A stretch of 64,000 nt of DNA from Streptomyces sp. NRRL F-525 (GTDB lineage: Bacteria; Actinomycetota; Actinomycetes; Streptomycetales; Streptomycetaceae), in the NCBI RefSeq assembly GCF_000716605.1, contig NZ_JNXE01000008.1:239487-303486 (forward strand), in the 5' to 3' direction. Positions 61,172 through 64,000 of this stretch are shown here, piece after piece. The notes below the pieces were generated by a model. The model made no database searches and had not been told where the DNA came from. It saw only the letters and a list, made by a program, of their open reading frames with translations. How positions within the stretch are numbered: position 1 is the stretch's first letter; each line of letters starts with the position of its first letter. The translations under genes were made by a program, and so were the position numbers.

Positions 61172-63508
61172 ATGACCTCGCAGTCGGAGAACCACTCGCC
61201 GCTGCCCCGCAGAGTCTTACTCGGCACCGCGCTGGGAGGAGCCGCGGCCGCGGCCCTGCCCGGTGGGACGGCCCACGCCGACGAGCCTGTACGGGCGGAG
61301 GGGGCGGCCGACGTCGTGCCGGCGGCCCGGGCCGGCAGGAGCCCCTGGAGACTCCGCGACACCATGCGTGCCGACGGTGCCTGGGAAGAATTTCTGCGGG
61401 GCCAGGATCTGTTGTGGAGCAGACTGCCCACGCTCTGGTACGAGGGGCCGTTCCTGGGGGACGGCCTGCTCGGCAGCATGGTGTACCAGGAGCCGGGAGC
61501 CAACAAGCTCCGCTTCACCATCCAGCACGGCCGGGTCCAGGACCATCGCCCCGAGTTCGGCAGCGGCTGGGGCACCTGTCGCCTGCCGGTCGGCCACCTC
61601 ACCCTCGAACCGGTCGGCACCATCACCTCCGTCGACTGGCGGCTGAGCCTGTGGAACGCCGAGCTCACCGGTACCGTCACCACCACCTCCGGCACGCTCA
61701 CCCTCTCCGCTCTCATCCACGACGAGGTCTTCGCCGCCCGCGTGACGGCCGGCGGCGATGAACGGGTCACCTGGACGTTCCACCCCGAGGAAGCGCTCAG
61801 CCCCCGGCGCATCAGCGAAGCTCCGCCCGCGGGCTACACCGTCAACCCGCCCTGGACCACCCGGACTTCCGCCGACGGCACCGAGCAGGTGCTCCAGCCC
61901 CTCACCGGCGGACAGACTGCCACCGCCTACCGCCGCACCGGCCACGACCTGCTGCTCAGCGTCGGACACAGCTCGCCCTCCGAAACCGCCGCCGCAGCCG
62001 CTTCGCTGCGCAATCTCCGGCGCGCGGCCTCGTACACCGCCCTCAGACGACGGCACACGCAGTGGTGGCATGCGTTCTACCGCAAGAGCTTCGTCTCGTT
62101 CCCCGACCAGCGCCTGCAGAGTTTCCACTGGATCCAGCTCTACAAGGTCGCCTCCGCCAGCCGCGCCGGCGGCCCCGTCATGGCCACCTCCGGGCCGTGG
62201 CTGGAGCCCACGCCCTGGCCCGCGGTGTGGTGGAACCTCAACGTCCAGTTGGAGTACTGGCTCATCCACGGCTTCAACCACCCGGAGTTGGACGCGCTCG
62301 CCACCACGCTGCGCCAGAACCAGGAACAGCTCGCCGCCAACGTGCCCACCGCCTACCGGGCCGACAGCTCCGGCATCGGCCGCAGCTCCGACATGTTCGC
62401 CAACCGCGAAGTGGGCCGACCGGGAACAGGCGCCGAGACCGGCGACCTCACCTGGGCACTGCACAACGTGTGGCTGTCCTACCGGCACTCCATGGACAAG
62501 GCACTGCTGCGCGACACGATCTATCCCGTACTGCGCCGCGCGCTCAACTACTACCTGCACTTCCTCACCCCGGGCAGCGACGGCAGACTCCACCTGCCCA
62601 GCACGCTCTCGCCCGAATACCCCGTCGTGCCGCCACAGGACACGAACTACGACCTGGCCCTGATCCGATGGGGCTGCCAGACCCTGATCGAGTCCGCCCA
62701 ACTGCTCGCAGTCGACGACGAGTTGATCCCGCGCTGGCAGGAGGCGCTGGCCAGGCTCACGCCGTACCCGGTCGACGACAACGGCTTCATGATCGGCGCC
62801 GACACCCCGTACGCGCAGTCCCACCGGCACTACTCGCACCTGCTGATGGTGTACCCGCTGCACCTCGTGAACTGGGACCAGCCCGCCAGCCGCGACCTGA
62901 TCACGAAGTCGGTCACCCACTGGCACGCGCTGACCGGCGCCCACCGGGGCTACAGCTACACCGGCGCCGCCTCCATGTACGCGATGACCGGCGACGGAGA
63001 CACCGCGATCACGTACCTGCGGAAGTTCTTCGATCCCACCACGCGCTACCCGTGCCGTGCCAACACGCACTACACCGAGGCCGGCCCGGTCATCGAGACT
63101 CCGCTGTCCGCCTCGCAGTCCCTGCACGACATGTTCTGCCAGAGCTGGGGCGGCGTGATCCGCGTCTTCCCGGCCGTCCCCTCCTCCTGGCCGGACGTGA
63201 CCCTGCACGACTTCCGCACCCAGGGCGCCTTCCTGGTCAGCGCCGTCCGCAAGGCCGGGGTGACCCGATTCATCAGGATCAGAAGCCTGGCGGGCGAGCC
63301 GCTCAAGCTCCGGCACGGTCTCACCGGAACCCTCACCGTGCTCCTGGACGACGGCACCCCCGCCCACACCCACGACCTGGGCAACGGCACCCTCGCCATC
63401 GACCTTCCCCGGGGGCGTGAGGTCCTGGTCCACTCCGGCTCCCGTCCCGATCTCGTCATAGCGCCCGTCGCCGTCAGCGAATCGGGACCGGCGTGGGGCC
63501 TGCCGTAG
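61172..63508 (+). CDS. Tat-exported GH95 alpha-L-fucosidase-type glycosidase
   Basis: This 778-residue protein has a twin-arginine-type signal (SPLPRRVLLGTALGGAAAAAL). The GH95 N-terminal beta domain (PTLWYEGPFLGDGLLGSMVY, LRFTIQHGRVQDHR) is followed by an (alpha/alpha)6 barrel (GPWLEPTPWPAVWWNLNVQLEYW, LSPEYPVVPPQDTNYDLALIRWGCQTLIESA, SHRHYSHLLMVYPLHL) and a C-terminal beta domain. The family cleaves fucosyl or related alpha-galactosyl ends. ATG 61172 is preferred to 61169 because GGAGG lies 6 nt before it. Shared promoter palindromes suggest co-control with the GH27 gene. Confidence 0.87.
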   Translation: MTSQSENHSPLPRRVLLGTALGGAAAAALPGGTAHADEPVRAEGAADVVPAARAGRSPWRLRDTMRADGAWEEFLRGQDLLWSRLPTLWYEGPFLGDGLLGSMVYQEPGANKLRFTIQHGRVQDHRPEFGSGWGTCRLPVGHLTLEPVGTITSVDWRLSLWNAELTGTVTTTSGTLTLSALIHDEVFAARVTAGGDERVTWTFHPEEALSPRRISEAPPAGYTVNPPWTTRTSADGTEQVLQPLTGGQTATAYRRTGHDLLLSVGHSSPSETAAAAASLRNLRRAASYTALRRRHTQWWHAFYRKSFVSFPDQRLQSFHWIQLYKVASASRAGGPVMATSGPWLEPTPWPAVWWNLNVQLEYWLIHGFNHPELDALATTLRQNQEQLAANVPTAYRADSSGIGRSSDMFANREVGRPGTGAETGDLTWALHNVWLSYRHSMDKALLRDTIYPVLRRALNYYLHFLTPGSDGRLHLPSTLSPEYPVVPPQDTNYDLALIRWGCQTLIESAQLLAVDDELIPRWQEALARLTPYPVDDNGFMIGADTPYAQSHRHYSHLLMVYPLHLVNWDQPASRDLITKSVTHWHALTGAHRGYSYTGAASMYAMTGDGDTAITYLRKFFDPTTRYPCRANTHYTEAGPVIETPLSASQSLHDMFCQSWGGVIRVFPAVPSSWPDVTLHDFRTQGAFLVSAVRKAGVTRFIRIRSLAGEPLKLRHGLTGTLTVLLDDGTPAHTHDLGNGTLAIDLPRGREVLVHSGSRPDLVIAPVAVSESGPAWGLP

Positions 63509-64000
63509 CGAAGCAGGAGGACGTGGCCGTGTCGTCGAGTGTCGGGTGGCCCGCTTGGCCGGCCTCGGATTCGGCGACACGCTTGTCTCGCATCGCTGAT
63601 GAGGGCCTGTGCTGCGCCCCTGAGCGGCCCGGCAGAACGGTGCGTCAAACGATGCCTTCTCCTTCATCGGAGCGCGAGAAAATGAGAGTGGAGGAACGGT
63701 GAGCGACCCTTTCCTTCGCCGTGCTGTCGTTGCCCTTGTCGCCGCAAGCAGTTAAGAGATCCCGCGGGTAAGGGTGCCGTCGCGAGTGCCGCGATACCGC
63801 CGCCCGGACCAGCGGAAGCTCTTGGAGATCGAGCGATGATCGGCGAAGGCGGTTTGCCGTCGGGGGAGCTGAGCAGTACTCACGCGCACGGCCGAGAATT
63901 GACAGTGAGCTCTTTCAGCGTTGCCGCTCCAGGGTGAGGACGGCGGCGGCGATTGACGTCATTCGATTCGGGCTGCACCGGGATCTGCGGAAGATGCGCC
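63509..64000. other. Right-hand end of the window, no confident gene
   Basis: Nothing beyond one 18-codon mini-ORF at 63699 is recognised. The part from 63760 to 64000 may be the promoter region of a gene beyond the window. Confidence 0.4.
63699..63755 (+). pseudogene. Possible truncated secreted-protein start (18 codons)
   Basis: A GTG with GTGGAGGAAC upstream opens MSDPFLRRAVVALVAASS followed by TAA. It looks like the beginning of a signal peptide cut short. It could be a decayed gene start or chance. Confidence 0.2.

Overview
The window is high-GC DNA with frequent GTG starts, many start/stop overlaps, divergent regulator-target pairs, secreted glycosidases with long signal peptides, and type VII secretion-type WXG genes. 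This is typical of Streptomyces or a close relative. No rRNA, tRNA, CRISPR array, insertion sequence or phage gene was seen. 44 protein genes are called, plus one doubtful mini-ORF.

Layout. 1-3010: a truncated S41 peptidase gene, its divergent ArsR-type regulator and a RecQ helicase. 3226-13840: a ribosomally synthesised, post-translationally modified peptide (RiPP) cluster. It has a full-length LanB dehydratase (minus strand), a 50-residue cysteine-free precursor, a B12-type radical SAM enzyme, a DUF692/MNIO oxidase, a probable MNIO partner, a second B12-type radical SAM enzyme with a CX7CX2C cluster motif, a DUF5825 protein, and a convergent Stf0 sulfotransferase. 13936-16995: PPOX-type flavin/F420 protein, F420-type NADP reductase, an atypical inositol-phosphatase-family protein and a LysR regulator. 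17041-18663: secreted GH18 chitinase. 18921-27302: a catabolic island (nitronate monooxygenase, acyl-CoA dehydrogenase, ADP-forming acyl-CoA synthetase, APC permease, flavin amine oxidase) with an unusual XRE-TetR fusion regulator and two palindromes in the divergent promoter. 27363-36631: serine hydrolase, AraC/GyrI regulator, MFS exporter, YbdK-type ligase, M19 dipeptidase and amidohydrolase, IclR regulator, ornithine cyclodeaminase.

37047-49541: a YbaB-like protein, a WXG100-like protein and a 3889-residue giant. The giant starts with a CpnT-type WXG100-like helical domain. It ends with three OTU-like modules, of which only the middle one keeps the Cys/His pair. Its single cysteine is that putative nucleophile. 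49674-53081: fatty acid desaturase, its ferredoxin reductase and a divergent PucR-type regulator with two perfect palindromes between. 53207-56955: a thioredoxin-fold protein without CXXC, an unknown protein, a methyltransferase and a two-component system. 57319-64000: a small secreted protein with a long hairpin behind it, a GH27 alpha-galactosidase-type enzyme and a GH95 fucosidase-type enzyme. The last two share a 15-bp palindrome in their promoters.

The two most novel items are the Cys-free LanB/B12-rSAM/MNIO RiPP cluster and the giant single-cysteine OTU protein. Functions are inferred from family resemblance read by eye; no database search was run.
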